From contig NC_092567.1 of NCBI RefSeq assembly GCF_037975245.1, positions 5,960,214 through 6,024,213 on the forward strand: a DNA stretch of 64,000 nt. The letters run 5' to 3'. This DNA comes from Apostichopus japonicus. Taxonomy: Eukaryota > Echinodermata > Holothuroidea > Aspidochirotida > Stichopodidae. Each line of letters opens with the position of its first letter. Position 1 is the first letter of the stretch. The notes beneath the pieces are model-generated. The model was not told the origin of the DNA and made no database searches. It was given only the letters and a program-made list of their open reading frames with translations. Shown here piece after piece: positions 1-12,300 of the stretch. A program made the position numbers and the translations under genes.

Positions 1-48
1 GAAATAAATAACTTTTATCTGTTTATTGTGCAATGCCCCACATTCTTT

Positions 49-252
49 TCATTTCGAAAGACGCACAGTTTCAAGTTCATTACACACTGGAGGCTTCGAT
101 TCTCTATCTGCTTTCAGTTTGTGGAAGATCTTTGGATTTCCATCCCTAGATATTGCTAGATATCCATACAGTACAGTGTCCTTGGGATTTCTTTTAATTT
201 TTTGGGGGCCTGATCTTGGGAAATTGCAAAATAGTAAGTGGTCACACTCCAT
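49..252 (-). CDS. Possible coding fragment, unknown protein
   Basis: This is an open stretch of 67 codons on the minus strand. Its composition looks more protein-like than the surrounding AT-rich frames: it has many charged residues, and the run DTVLYGYLAISRDGNPKIF reads like a real domain segment. It ends at a TGA about 50 bases from the window edge. I do not recognise a family and see no convincing splice acceptor or promoter. It could be an exon or a decayed mobile-element ORF, and chance cannot be excluded at this length. Confidence 0.2.
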   Translation of the reverse strand: MECDHLLFCNFPRSGPQKIKRNPKDTVLYGYLAISRDGNPKIFHKLKADRESKPPVCNELETVRLSK

Positions 253-502
253 GTAGCTAGGTCAGTGCACGACCTCTAAACGTCACTAATACACAACCCG
301 ATTACTTGTTATCGATGAATGGGTGTGTTGCCGGATTTTGTCAAGTTCTTTGTACCATGGGCGAAGGTCATTAATTAAGTTTCGTAACTCACCGGGAAGC
401 GATTAGAGGGGTGGGCGTAGGGTTGTGGGCGCGTTTTCATTCAGATGGGGAAAATCTAAAGAGGAGATGCGCCCCCCCCCCCCCGCCCATGATAAGCCCT
501 AA

Positions 503-772
503 ATGATATTCACAGGATATGTGCCCAATTCTCCAATCGCATGCAAAATTTATGTTCAGATTAATTGTACGAATTACGGTACTAGATGTTGGGTGACAAT
601 TAGCATTCAGGTCGGAGTGTACAACATTTTATCTATTGATGACAGTGTTGCATCGAAGGACACATGTCTAGTGCAGTTCGCATACATATTAATACCGGAA
701 TGCGTCATGTTCCCCGACGACTCGGTCGAGTTCGAGACCAGCCATAGTTGGTTTCATAGCACACTTGTATAA
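503..772 (+). CDS. Possible coding exon or small ORF, unknown protein
   Basis: This 89-codon open frame uses CpG-containing codons (TCG, ACG, CCG, GTC) more than its surroundings. It contains five cysteines and alternating hydrophobic stretches, such as residues 14-40 and 54-70, that suggest a beta-rich fold. The ATG is followed at once by a possible acceptor (ATTCACAG at about 508-515), so the real start could be an upstream exon. The frame closes with TAA at 770. I do not recognise the family. A terminal exon of a secreted protein is one reading, and a chance ORF is another. Confidence 0.25.
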   Translation: MIFTGYVPNSPIACKIYVQINCTNYGTRCWVTISIQVGVYNILSIDDSVASKDTCLVQFAYILIPECVMFPDDSVEFETSHSWFHSTLV

Positions 773-1507
773 TTGTTTAAGGCGTCCATACACACACGCG
801 TTATGATAGACTATATACATTAGTGAGAGAGTGTAAGGGGTAGGGTGAAACGCACGCCCTTTCCGAAATATACATTGTCAAGCGATACTCCTGTTGTAAT
901 GAACAACCAAATTTTCATCTTTTGCTGTTTAATAAATAATAATGCAGATGCACATGAAATAAAGAAAAATCTTGCATACAATTACTTGCGACTGTTTCTG
1001 TAACTACGATCCAGGTTTCGAAATAGCCGCAGGATATCATGATTCACACAATTTGATTTCAAATCCCGCATGTCAAAAGTTGCCAAGACGGGATTTCGTA
1101 ATAAATTTCAGCTCTCAACGTGAATTAAACATTCATAACGGCTGTGGCCGTGTAGCGATTCATCGCTATAAGCGATCGCAAATGGAATAAACGTTTAGTA
1201 TAAAGCCGTGATTATTTTTGTTTTGTTATCCCGTCTACAATCCATCTTATAACATCCCGTAAATTTGCTTGCCAGTCTTTCCTTCTATTTATAAATGAAT
1301 GAAAAAATATAGCAATTTTGAGAATTCCAATATTTACGCAAGCACGAACGTATACAGTAGCTATAACTATGAGAGGAATGCACTTGGTATGGACTACCAG
1401 AGTTAGCTGCTTGGTGACAACAAAGACACGTGCACTCGACAAACCATGTTTGCGTAAAATCCCCACAAAGCACCGACCACATGGTTGCTTAAAATCACAA
1501 AGAGTCA
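773..1507. other. No gene recognised
   Basis: The sequence is AT-rich with short open frames only. None shows a convincing domain or a pair of splice sites. Confidence 0.5.
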
Positions 1508-1770
1508 ACATGGAAATCGAGCCTCAAAATCTGTTTATTCGCTTAAATTGTGTCGCAGTAAGCTGGCGCTAAAATATTCACCAAATACTTTCGTTATTGC
1601 TGCTATATTTGACCATATGGTAGTAAACCACCAGCCTAAGTCAATGGGGAAATCTAGCCTAACCATCTGTTTATTTGCTCAAATGTTATGGCAGTTAGTT
1701 GGAACTAGAATATCCATGGAATACTTTCATTATTACTGATATCTTCGACCACATGCTAGCCTAACACCAC
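1508..1770 (+). repeat. Diverged tandem duplication, about 135 bp unit
   Basis: Two adjacent segments share the same order of words: ATGGAAATC / ATGGGGAAATC, then CTGTTTATT, AATACTTTC, TTATT and GACCA(C/T)ATG. The spacing is similar, at roughly 135 bases. A partial third copy of the last word lies near 1478. The copies differ at many positions, so the duplication is old. Nothing suggests a function. Confidence 0.5.
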
Positions 1771-3934
1771 ATCGGCTATTTACACACACACACAAAAGCG
1801 TAGCCTTGTTTACAACTTTCAATTACCTGGAAATCGGCAATTGTTTTGAAGAATTGTGCTATTTTTTAACTGGTTATATATAATTGTACGTACACAGTTA
1901 CTGTTGCGATGGATTAAAGATTCAATTTTGAGTAGTTTTTACCTGTATAATACTTTCGTTTTCGGTGTTGAGTGATTTTATCCACACAGGAAAAAGAACC
2001 ATTACGAATGGCTAAAACTAGAAATAGTAAGCAATTAAAACAGCCATCTACTCTACAAGAAAGTTGTTTCATTACATTAATCTTCCGTATTCGCTTGTCT
2101 TGATTAATCAAAACATGAATCATGAGCACTCGCGTAGCAGTTACGCGATCCCCCCTCAGAAAACGGGTACATGTTTGAGTGTTTTCGATCCGGGTACACG
2201 AATATTCGGTCGGATACCCGAGTATTCGGGTACCTGACTCATGCCTAGAATGTTGTTACTCATTAAATACAAATATTGCTCAAGAGAAAGTTTTCTTCCT
2301 TCTCTTCGATTAAGTAACTTATCATGGATGCAACTACTGTATGCTGCAGGCTATGGTAGTCTCTTATGAAAAAGGAATTACTGTAGTTATTCAAACTACG
2401 TGTTTCTTGAGTTTAATGGATATGAGCATTTGTCATATCGTCACCAGTATTGTGACTGAATCCTAACCATAAAACTAGGGACGCGCAGTTAGCTATTTGG
2501 GTAGATCTGAACTGGTAAAAAGGGCCGATTATTTAATAGAGTGTGCACTGCAACAATGACATTTTTGTAAGATCGGCTGCAATAGTCTAGGCTCGCATTC
2601 AAATTCCGGAATCAGAAAATGTAAACAAACAGAAACAAAGAGATGTTACAATGGTGTGTTCTATTTCAATTCAACAAGTATTGTAATTGTATACAATTGC
2701 TGCTGATATTTCTGTTTAGTTCGTGTTGTAGTTTTGTCATGGTCTTATTGATGTTCTCAAAGACAAACCACGACACAAAACATAACATATATTGATATGA
2801 TATCTTCTTCATAGTTGTTTACATGTAAGTTTTTTTTTTTGTATCCATCAACACTTTTGTCGATAATAGACTGTAATGTAGGTATTTTGAAACTTCTTAG
2901 AAGTTTGTACAGTGTTATCGTTCAATGTTATAACTATGTTATAGTAACACAAATGCTAGATTATACATGCCTTCCTCCTCCATAAAGTACAAATAGAGAG
3001 CTTAATGTATTTAGTCCCTCAACATTATTTCTCAGACTCGTACACAGTGTACCCTCGTTCATTGTTCTGTGTTTAAAGGACACATCGAGATTCCCATTGT
3101 TAATGGTGGAGTGACGTCACTGCTGCTAATGCCATCATTGATCAATCTCAAAGACAGACGTAGTTAGTTTAAACAAACATTTGCCCCGATCCAGTAAATG
3201 TTTGACTACTGTAGACAGATGTGTGTTTAATATCTTCTAAATTATCTCGTGATAACAGCTTAGAGAGAGATTCAGAGACGATGTAGTCAAAGTCACATAA
3301 GTTTGTGCATTATATAGAATTTTGAAAACGGTGATATTTGGACGAGTAACTAAGTGTATACAACTTAAGTTTATATTTTCATTTTCAGACACTCTCATAA
3401 TATATTCCTGCCCTCAACCCTCCCCTTACCACTTCATCCACTTTGCAAAGCGAGATATCAGCTGTCACCTGCACCGTGTTCCTACACCTTTGATTTATTC
3501 TTAGTACAGTTTAAAGCACATTAAACCTTGTTATGGAACTCCCTGATTAAACAAAGGAACCCTGAGCGTAAAATAAATAACCTTCCTTTACCGAACTGGA
3601 ATGCTCTCAGATCCAGCAGTCCTCTTACATGGTTATGGAAATGTTTTGTTTATTATTTTAAATATATAGTTTAACTTAATATAGCTATTCAAACAAAAAT
3701 CCCGTTTTCTTCTTTTTTTTTTCCAATTTATTTGACACGGTGTTTAATTATGACTCTCGTGATACATGATGACGTCACTGATGTTGATTGTTCTCTGATC
3801 CGTTCATCGTCTCATGGATTATAATTCTTGATCTGAGCATCGAATACTCGACTATCATGATTTGGTTTCTCAATTTAGTCCAAGACTTGTTTCTATTGAA
3901 TGGGAGCATATGTTTTCATTTAGGTTAATTGTAT
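1771..3934. other. No gene; small palindromic patch near 2155-2245
   Basis: No supported gene. Around 2165-2245 the words CGGGTAC, CGAATATTCGG, ATACCCGAG and TATTCGGGTACC form overlapping short inverted repeats. This looks like a remnant of a small DNA element, but no target duplication was found. A TGACGTCA palindrome lies at 3112 and another at 3770. Confidence 0.35.
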
Positions 3935-4136
3935 AATTGGTCAGATGTATTAATGAGATGATAACAATTCTAACCTGATTGGTTATATAACTAAGAGGAT
4001 AATGGTTGTAATCTGATCAGGTATAAAACCGAGATGATAATGATAGTGAATTGATCGGTAATCTTACTAATATATAATGATTGTAAACTGATCAGCTACT
4101 GTATATTACTGAGATGATAATATTAGCAAACTAATA
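3935..4136 (+). repeat. Degenerate tandem repeat, about 38-40 bp unit, roughly five copies
   Basis: Each unit contains variants of TTGATCGGTAT, ACTGAGATGATAATG and TTGTAAACTGA. Examples begin near 3937, 3977, 4016, 4053 and 4089. Identity between units is moderate. It ends about 170 bases before the candidate exon at 4303. Confidence 0.5.
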
Positions 4137-4302
4137 AGATCAAAATTAAGGAATCAACTAAATTGATTACTCAGCTCATATGAAGTTATCATCGAGAGCC
4201 AGCAGAAATCTGGTGAATAAAATGTTTTTGATTGCATTCCAGACCAAATAAAAAGAACTTGCAGTTAAATTTGTTACATGTTTATTTCATTTTATTCATC
4301 AG

Positions 4303-4358
4303 TTTGGAACTTCTCGAGTGTTTATCGCCGCCTGAATCTACAGACTGGTCAATGGCAG
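4303..4358 (+). CDS. Candidate coding exon A of an unknown gene (chain A-B-C)
   Basis: A pyrimidine-rich acceptor ending in ATCAG (4298-4302) and a strong donor GTAAGA (4359-4364) bound a 56 bp segment. In the frame that joins downstream exons it starts with two bases of a split codon and reads WNFSSVYRRLNLQTGQWQ, ending in phase 0. That phase matches exon B at 9294, and exon C at 13707 continues to a stop. A second open frame reads LELLECLSPPESTDWSMAG, vaguely like the start of a Death domain. It would hit a stop in exon B, so I prefer the first frame. The protein is not recognised. Upstream exons would lie further 5', possibly outside the window. Confidence 0.4.
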
Positions 4359-4694
4359 GTAAGAGATTGTGCACCTTTCTTTTAGCTATTGCTCATACTG
4401 CATTATGGTCAGCTTATATGAGCTTAGTTGCCCTCTGTATTACTTTACCAGTAAATATGAAACGATTATAATGATAACATAATCGGTGAAATGAACGTAG
4501 TTGATGGTAGCATTGGAATTAGATTGTGATGAAGAGAAAAGAAATTAAAACAGCAGACATCTTCTTGCTCCTGCCCCCAAACGTTGGTCTAATTTCTTTT
4601 CATATCGTTGCTTTTTCTACCTGAATGCCACCCCCTGTGTCCCTTATTACCCAACCATAAATTTAATGTTATTATTCAAGATATTCTCTCCAAG

Positions 4695-4799
<105 letters not shown>

Positions 4800-5033
4800 A
4801 AGGCACAATACTGGCAGAAACGAGACACTCATGCTAAGTTTTAATCAGAACTGTATTAATGTTTTGCTAAAATTGCAGAAAAAAAGCCTACTTCATCAGA
4901 ACATAGTGATTATTTGTGTTTATTATCTAATATAACATAATGAAATCCTTTAAATACTGCTCGATTGTTGAAAAGTGGAATTCAGATCGCTGTGTAAGAA
5001 AGAAGAGAACATTGAGAGATTGTATTTATATTT

Positions 5034-5403
5034 ATATTTAGGTTTGCAGTCTTGTTCAGGGCCAAGGCCCTCTCCAACGACTTTACAACTTAACCCTGGT
5101 CAATGGTAACTTGTCACACCAAAGTGTGCAAAATTCAATCAATCTCTCCTAGGGCACCACAGTGCACCACAACCACGTGTCCCCCGGGGGACTTCCTATA
5201 GGGTGCAGCCACAAACCGGCGCACGCAACTATGTTTACAAGTTATTTCGCAAGTCCCCGTTTATACACCTGGGTGAAGAGAGGCAATGGAGATAAAGCGC
5301 CTTGCCCAAGGACAAACGCAGTGATCTGGCCAGGACTCGAACCTGTTATCCTTAGATCACAAGTCCACTACCTTAACCACTTGACCACACGCCCTCTCCA
5401 GAT
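5034..5403 (-). mobile_element. tRNA-derived SINE, minus strand
   Basis: Read on the minus strand, the element begins near 5403 with a tRNA-like head. A polymerase III A-box-like stretch (TGGTCAAGTGGTTAAGG) is followed about 30 bases later by a B box, GGTTCGAGTCC (near 5336-5346). Next comes a conserved body with CCTTGGGCAAGGCGCTTTAT and CACCCAGGTGTATAAACGGGG. The 3' end carries a short AT-rich tandem tail of ATAAAT units (5020-5042). This head, body and simple tail is the normal structure of tRNA SINEs mobilised by a partner LINE. It appears to be nearly full length, with some substitutions. Confidence 0.75.
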
Positions 5404-5749
5404 CGGAGCGCGGGGAGGGGGGGGGGGTGTTGATGGTCTTGATATTCTAGCATTGTTTTCATGAATCTTATTCAAGCCCGTCCAATGAATAGTTCTTTAT
5501 TGAAACACCCGTACAACTTCCATATCAGTGATACTTTTAGTATTACAAATATTGCAAAGATATAGCCGAAAAGTTTACGCTTGGACATGTTTGTTACGTA
5601 TCGGGCAATCATTTTGACATATACCGTCTTATTATTTGAGGGGTTGTGAAAGTACATCGGTAAATTTCACGTTTATTCTCCGATGACACCGTATAAAGTT
5701 ATGCATCATTTTGAACCTGGTCGTGTCAATATTTTTTTAAGTTCTGTGT

Positions 5750-5830
5750 AATTGTTCATCAAAACACATAACAACAGTCGCAACAGTCCGTTTAACCGAC
5801 CCTGTATCCTACTGTAGCAGCTCCCTGAGC
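5750..5830 (+). repeat. Diverged repeat copy 1 (pair with 6508-6620)
   Basis: Shares with 6508-6620 the word order TGTTCATCA, ACA(G)TCG(C/T)AACA, GTTTA(A/G)CCGACC, TGTA, CTACTGTA and GCTCCCTG. The copies lie about 760 bases apart in direct orientation. The flanks before each copy also show weak similarity. Confidence 0.45.
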
Positions 5831-6507
5831 TCCATTAGACGATGTTGAAGGTGTCAGGATTTTCAAGGTGTCAGCATCCGAAGGGAGGTGGGTGGGGGGG
5901 GGGGTTGGAGTTGGAGTTGAGTTGTTCCACTCGGTTACCAATAATCTATTTTGATATTTATAATTTGTCATCGGCTAATTGTTTATTTTGTCTTGATAAT
6001 TATCTTCAATTGTTAAATATATTATATTGTCTAGGAAGTGGTGGAGAGTTGAGGACGCCAAATATTACAGGAAAAACTGAAGTAAACGTTTGTATCACGT
6101 TTATTCCAAACGTAGAAACAAACTTATACAAATCTGAAAGTGAACAGAAATACATATCTTTAAAATATATATTTGAGATAAAAGCCTGTAATTAAATCAC
6201 GAGCATTGGTATGATAATTAACAACTAAGCATATCATATCAACATTTAGTAGAACACTAGTAGCGTGTATGACTTTGACACAACATAATTGACATAACCG
6301 ACGCTGCTTAACGTTCCAACATACCACTATAAATCCTCGTAGTAAAAATCATTAACAAATATCTTAATCAAATAATATCTTCACCTAAATGAATGCACTG
6401 AACATATCTCGCTTTTACGTCACCATCTCGATGTACATTAAATATGAAACCGTAGAATGTTGTCAATCATGTTGCATCGTTCTTGTTTATGTTCATTTAA
6501 TTTCGGG

Positions 6508-6620
6508 GCAAATGTTCATCATAGCACAACAGTCGTAACAACATTCAGTTTAGCCGACCATGTAGCTTACTGTATAGCTGCCCTTGCATATTTGTCTTTG
6601 TAGCAGGCTCCCTGGTTTTC
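6508..6620 (+). repeat. Diverged repeat copy 2 (pair with 5750-5830)
   Basis: Direct, diverged copy of the segment at 5750-5830. It ends in GCAGGCTCCCTGG, which recalls the GCTCCCTGG core of the hairpin minisatellite at 58.2 kb, though the match is short. Confidence 0.4.
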
Positions 6621-9293
6621 ACTGGTTATGTTCATTTTCTTCGTTTTCTCTGGTGTTAAGAGAAGTTGGTCTTCCATTGACTAAAGCTGCCTATTACGTC
6701 ATAGGTTGTAAATTGACCAAATCGTGAAATATTCGCAGAATTGTTGGGTACCCTGCAACTAAATAAGATATCTAGATATGTTGTCACAATCACGCGACTT
6801 CTAATGATTAGTGAATTATTTGTCGTTTAACCAGATTTAGAGAATTTGTGTCCGATAAGTTTAGTGTCATAGATATTTGTTTGTTAAAAAACTTACTTTA
6901 ATCTTCCCCGGTGGACTGAAGTAACATTATGTTTTCAAGTCCTTCTCATTCCTTCAACGGTCAAGTTTACTACCAGCAGATTATAGCAAAAACAGCACAG
7001 ACTACAGAAGTACACTTTTGCTACTCTTTCTTCTAAGTTCAATCTTACTCAATAATTAGCTCACATGTATCAAATGTATCCTGCGACGGTTCCACGTACA
7101 CTCATGTGTATGACACCTGAAATACCTGTAGTTTCTAGGTCAGAAATGAAGATTAACTGGTAGTGTAACGGATGGTGACCGATGCGAAGCAGTGCGATTC
7201 AACATTGATGTTCTTTGTATGGTTCTAAAATCCTACCAGAAACTGGTTTACATTGCCAATTGTTTGTGTGTGGAGTGCATAGATAAACGAAATTGCTTGT
7301 GAATATCAGACTCACCGTTTTCCAGAGTGCAAATGCTGGACATTTTGGCGATTTATATAAAAGAAGGAAGAGGTGATACGGTTATTGATAAAATGAAAGA
7401 AATTGAAGGCCATATTGTAATTTGTGAAACTATTATATTCGTGATTTGGAATATACTGTATAAGAAGAAGATCTTGCAAATATATTTTTAGTGGCACCAG
7501 ATTTGCTCTGTAGATTAAATCATTACCGATGATTCGGTGGAGCTGTGACTAAATCACTTTCCACGCACATTTACACAACACGACCATAATACCAGTCAAT
7601 GTGTGGCGGCAATTATACTACTGCTTCGTTCTATTGTCTAGATACCATGGTAACCAAATAGCTGTAGACACGTATTATGTGACGCTATATACGAACACAA
7701 TGTTGAAAATGAGAACGCACATGAATAAGTTGTTTTTCAAGATACTACGTCACGGATATAAATATATGCTATAAGCCCGTGCCGTATATTGCTTTTCTGA
7801 ATTTTGTTAAAAAGCATCACACCTACTCAGTCAAAAATGTTTTATTGGTGAAAATATCGATGCATACTTTTCATCTCTAGAATCTTAACGTTGTGACGTC
7901 ACTGTACGCAGCAAAGTTAGTAAATGTTACTCTTTCTAATAGTGTCAGCTGTAATGGGATTTGAGGGATCCCTATTGATTATATTTTATTAGTTATTTAG
8001 ATTAGCGTGACTGACATAAATGTGTGGGTCCAAGTAGGCTTATATATGAAACGGCAGATCTGGTTTTAACTTGAAACAAAGAAACAAGTGTATTTTTTTA
8101 GGTAGATTTCATCAATTAGATGTACTTTAACATGCATGGAAAATCAAAGTAGAGGTGACTGCATTAAAGGTCAACCTAAAGGTGTTAAATTTAAGATTTT
8201 ATATAACTTTCAAGAAACGTCTTTTATTACCACCCTCTTTATATGTACAGTACTATGAATAAGCAGCAGCATTATGATACAAAAAAAAAATGGCAACGGT
8301 GAATCTGAACTAATGTTTACAATATTTGCATTATTTCTTTCGTCTTTTGAGTATATGAGCAACCCAAACCAAGTCCAGCAAATACATAGAGATAGAGCAA
8401 TGACGAGCTCATGCCGTTTCTGTCAATACTACAGTAGTCTAACAGACACACAGGGAGTATCGGTTACATAAACCCACTCTAAATATTACTTAATTTACAG
8501 ACCGTCGCTTCCTGTTCTAAATGTTCCTTGTCTAACGTTGAGCAGAGAGAGTCAACTATTTTAAAACTGATAATGTGCGCATGTACAAACCAATTGAACA
8601 TACATAGACAGGGTAAATTTAGAAATGAAACAAATTTGTGCAAGGTTTATTATATTTAGTGAAATGTTTAAATTGTTAACATATCTATTTAATTATCCCA
8701 CTGTGTCTCTTATTGTATATTTTGACCAGACAACTACATTTCCAAAACTTTGATGGATATCTTTAGACTACTAACAATACGATAGAAACAGACCGTCTCA
8801 GACGAAGGGGGGGGGGGGGGGGGTGTAACCAATATGCTGCTTAGTGGACTAAGCAAGGATTTGCTTTTTTTCTGACAACGATGTTCTGGGGTCTATATTT
8901 AAATACTGCCCTCTTTTCCGTACTCGTCATCTTCTATGTTGTCCATTGTATCCATCTGATCACCTCAGTGAGAAGTTAGTCATCATGACTTCACTCAGTT
9001 TGTGATGACGTCATTCAGTGGTTGATGACGGGTTTAAAGTGATTTTGTCTTCCCTATTAAGCTGATGTTTGTATTCATGTTATTAAGTCCGTGCATCTTA
9101 CATTGACGAGTCTGTCTCCTTTATTGACTTTAGGGTGTTCCATGCAGATGTTCGTTTACCTGCCAGGAATAATTTACTGCGATATTTGTGAAGATATATC
9201 ATTCTAACTTATACACTTTTTGCTTCGCCATATTATATTTTCCTGAAATTCATTTTCCAAATCTCATGAATATAATATTTCTCTTCCTTTCAG

Positions 9294-9329
9294 ACCTGTG
9301 ACGGTGGGGGCAATCTACCAGGAGAAGAG
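9294..9329 (+). CDS. Candidate coding exon B (36 bp) of the A-B-C chain
   Basis: A clean polypyrimidine tract and CAG acceptor (TCTTCCTTTCAG, ending 9293) and a consensus donor GTAAGAG (from 9330) enclose exactly 36 bases. In phase 0 they read TCDGGGNLPGEE, which continues exon A and runs into exon C. Being a multiple of three, it could be skipped without changing the frame. Its function is unknown. Confidence 0.45.
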
Positions 9330-12300
9330 GTAAGAGAGACATAGATTTATGTTCTTGTTAATTAGTTACGGTAATTTTTATAATAGACACAGAGGTATTA
9401 ATTAATGTTGAACAAAGAAATAAGACAAAAGAGTATTAGACTTTGTCCCTCATCAGGAGGAAAAGATTTATAATTGTCGTGTATCGAACAGGGAATTCAG
9501 ATAGGCCAGTTACAAGTTTATACCTCATACTGGTGATAGCACTGTTCTCAATGTCAAGTTTAGATGCGGCCTAAATTATCTTACTTCCGCACACACAGTC
9601 AGAGAAATGATAAACAAAGAAACGGATAGACTTTAAAATAAGTTAAGTCAGGTGTTATGGTGTGTTACAAGCCTCACACAATATTGGAATATAACTTTTA
9701 AACTGTCAATCCCCTCCCGCCGGCAGATGCTTTATGATTATTTTGTGTCACTCTGCTGATGTGCAAATCATAATTCGTTAGCTCGCATCATAGTTCGTTT
9801 TCCGTGAATTTTTTTTCTCACATTTTATTAACCGTAAAAGGAATTGATAAAAAAATAAACATTTGGAATTTCACTTTTATAGGGTAACAGTTGTCTCTAC
9901 ACACCAAGGGCTAACTGTAGAAGTCTATACTCAAATCTTCCATAAATCTCTTCTCCGGTATTCTTTAATATAATAAAATCATTAGAATCATTCCCTGGGG
10001 TCGGGGAGGGGTTGGGGATGGTTTAGGATTGTATCCGTTGGGTAATAGCATCATGAATCATTGTGAAACAAGCTCATACACTGTGTCATAAAACCACTAA
10101 CTCGGAGCAAACTGTTGTTATATGACATATAAGGAAACTAGTAGAAATGAACGGTTGATGTTTTAGTGATTGAGTGATGACGTCATACCGTAATCCCTTA
10201 CAGAGTGGATTAAATGTAGGAGGGGTGCAAGAAGTAAGCTCCAGTTCAGGTCTGTTTATATAAAAGACATGACAGCAACGGTGTAGGTAGCTAACGACAC
10301 TAAAGTGATTTGAGATGAAGCTGCGTGCATGAGAGTTGACTCTCTTCCAACATAAACTTTAAACATACATTTATTGATCAATATACTTCCCATATGTGTG
10401 TCAGTTCAAAGCCTCAAGTAAGATTTCGAGATGGTTTACGCTGGTTCATATCTCAATTAATTTACTACCTGGTACAGTTACAACCTGGTACAGTTAATTT
10501 TTTTTACGGTGGTTTTTAGTCTGTTTTTTTTTGTTGAAAAATGAAAGCCACTTTCTGAATATTGTACAAAACCTTTCTAATGTTAGTCAAAATGAGCTAG
10601 CAATGAATTACAATTATACATAGTTCTTCCTCTACATGAAATTTTATTTTGGAAAATAAATGAAAACATTGATCATTAACATGTCGTTGCCTAAACACAT
10701 TTACAAACAGGTGACACATATAACACCAACTAAGGAGGTTCCATTTTGCTTTTTAATTCAATTTGTTACATTATATGTCCGACTTATCCAGCTAACAAAT
10801 AATATTGTTATGGGCGTTTAGTATCATGTCAATGTTTGTTCAGATTGAACATAAAAGCTGATTTCAAGGCACGTTTTATCTTTCTCGTAGGGCTCATTTA
10901 AATTATTTTTCAAATACGACGTCAGCGTACACTTGCAGCTAAGGTGTATTACTGCTACATGACGCATTGTGTATACGAAATTTTACTAAGGGAAATTGAA
11001 TGTTTACTCACCATGCATGCGACGGATGAGTTGACGTGATGAAGTTTTTCTCCAGAAAGGCATAAAACTAGCGGCTCGCAGTTCCATTGTTTCAAGGCGG
11101 TGGGAGGAAGGGAGGATTCGTCCGACTTAGTTGTTTAAAACTAGAGTTTGTTACCCAAAGTCAGATGAAAATTTAAATTAACCCCACCCCATCCCTCTTC
11201 ATGGACGTCCTTTGTCCACCAACTTTCTTCGGCGAAGTGTAAGAAGTCACTCATAGTTAAAATCGTTGTAATACATCTTGACATATGGGGTCTATAGAAA
11301 TATTGGACAAAACTGTAAGGTGTAACCATGGAGACACAGGAACAATATTAATTAATTACCTAGATCTATATATTGATATTTTCATGTTAATGGATAAAGG
11401 AAGCAAATTGCCCTTGGATGTCAAACATTAAACCGTCAAAACGTTAAAAATACTTTCATAAACAGCGGTCAGTTCCACCCTTCAACGTCCGGATTACCTT
11501 TCATTTTGAATTAAGAAACGCTATACTGATACTGTTCAGAGAAACTGACAATTAGTAAGAAATACAAGTAGGTAATTCGTGTTTTACGAGACATTCATTT
11601 TGATTAATTGTGCGACTGATATGGTTAACACTGGATTCACGTTCATTGTAAAGTCAAAACAATAGAGCGAAAAATGAGCAAATAAAACATATATCTGTCA
11701 ATAATTTGCATCACGTGGAACCAAATGTGTTTCCAGTTCGTATTTTCTACAATGTGTTACAGTTTCCAAGTATCTTTATATTTCGTTCATCGTTATGGAC
11801 TTGTAAGAAAGTCATCTGGCTTTCAATTTCTGGTGTTGACAGGGTTTTAATTTTGGTCATCTTTGTCCACAAAACAAATCGTTTTCTCTTCTCCCCCCCT
11901 TTAATATCTCTCCAACCTCTCCCATCTCTCTCATACCTCTCAAAAACAAAACGAGATCAAGTCTAACTGTTGCTATAGGCCTACTACCAGCAAGCCAGCA
12001 GGTGATTTGCTGTCACTATAGTTGTGTATATTTTCGCATTGGGGTCCCGGGATGCATCACATGCTTTGAAAACTTAATATCAGTAGTTTTTTAGGGCTTC
12101 GTAGGCAATATGTCTCCGGGACCAACAGACCACTGACCATGTGTATTAACGAGCTCTTGAACGTGGGAACATTCACAGGGTAGCGCTTTCAGCACCCCTG
12201 AACATCGGCTGAGTCCGCCCCTGCCCCCCCCCTCACCCCTTCCCCTTCCACCGCTCATCTTTAACCTAGTGTTATTGGGACGGTTATTTATCCTAGTTGA

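Noticed and set aside
4303-4358. Exon A read as the start of a Death domain (LELLECLSPPESTDWSMAG)
   Set aside because: That frame ends in phase 1 and would meet TGA in exon B; the similarity is short. It could in principle join the NACHT exon in phase, but 48 kb and several other genes and elements lie between.
5325-5403. Functional tRNA gene
   Set aside because: The A and B boxes belong to a SINE head; the body and 3' tail follow directly, and the cloverleaf is degraded.
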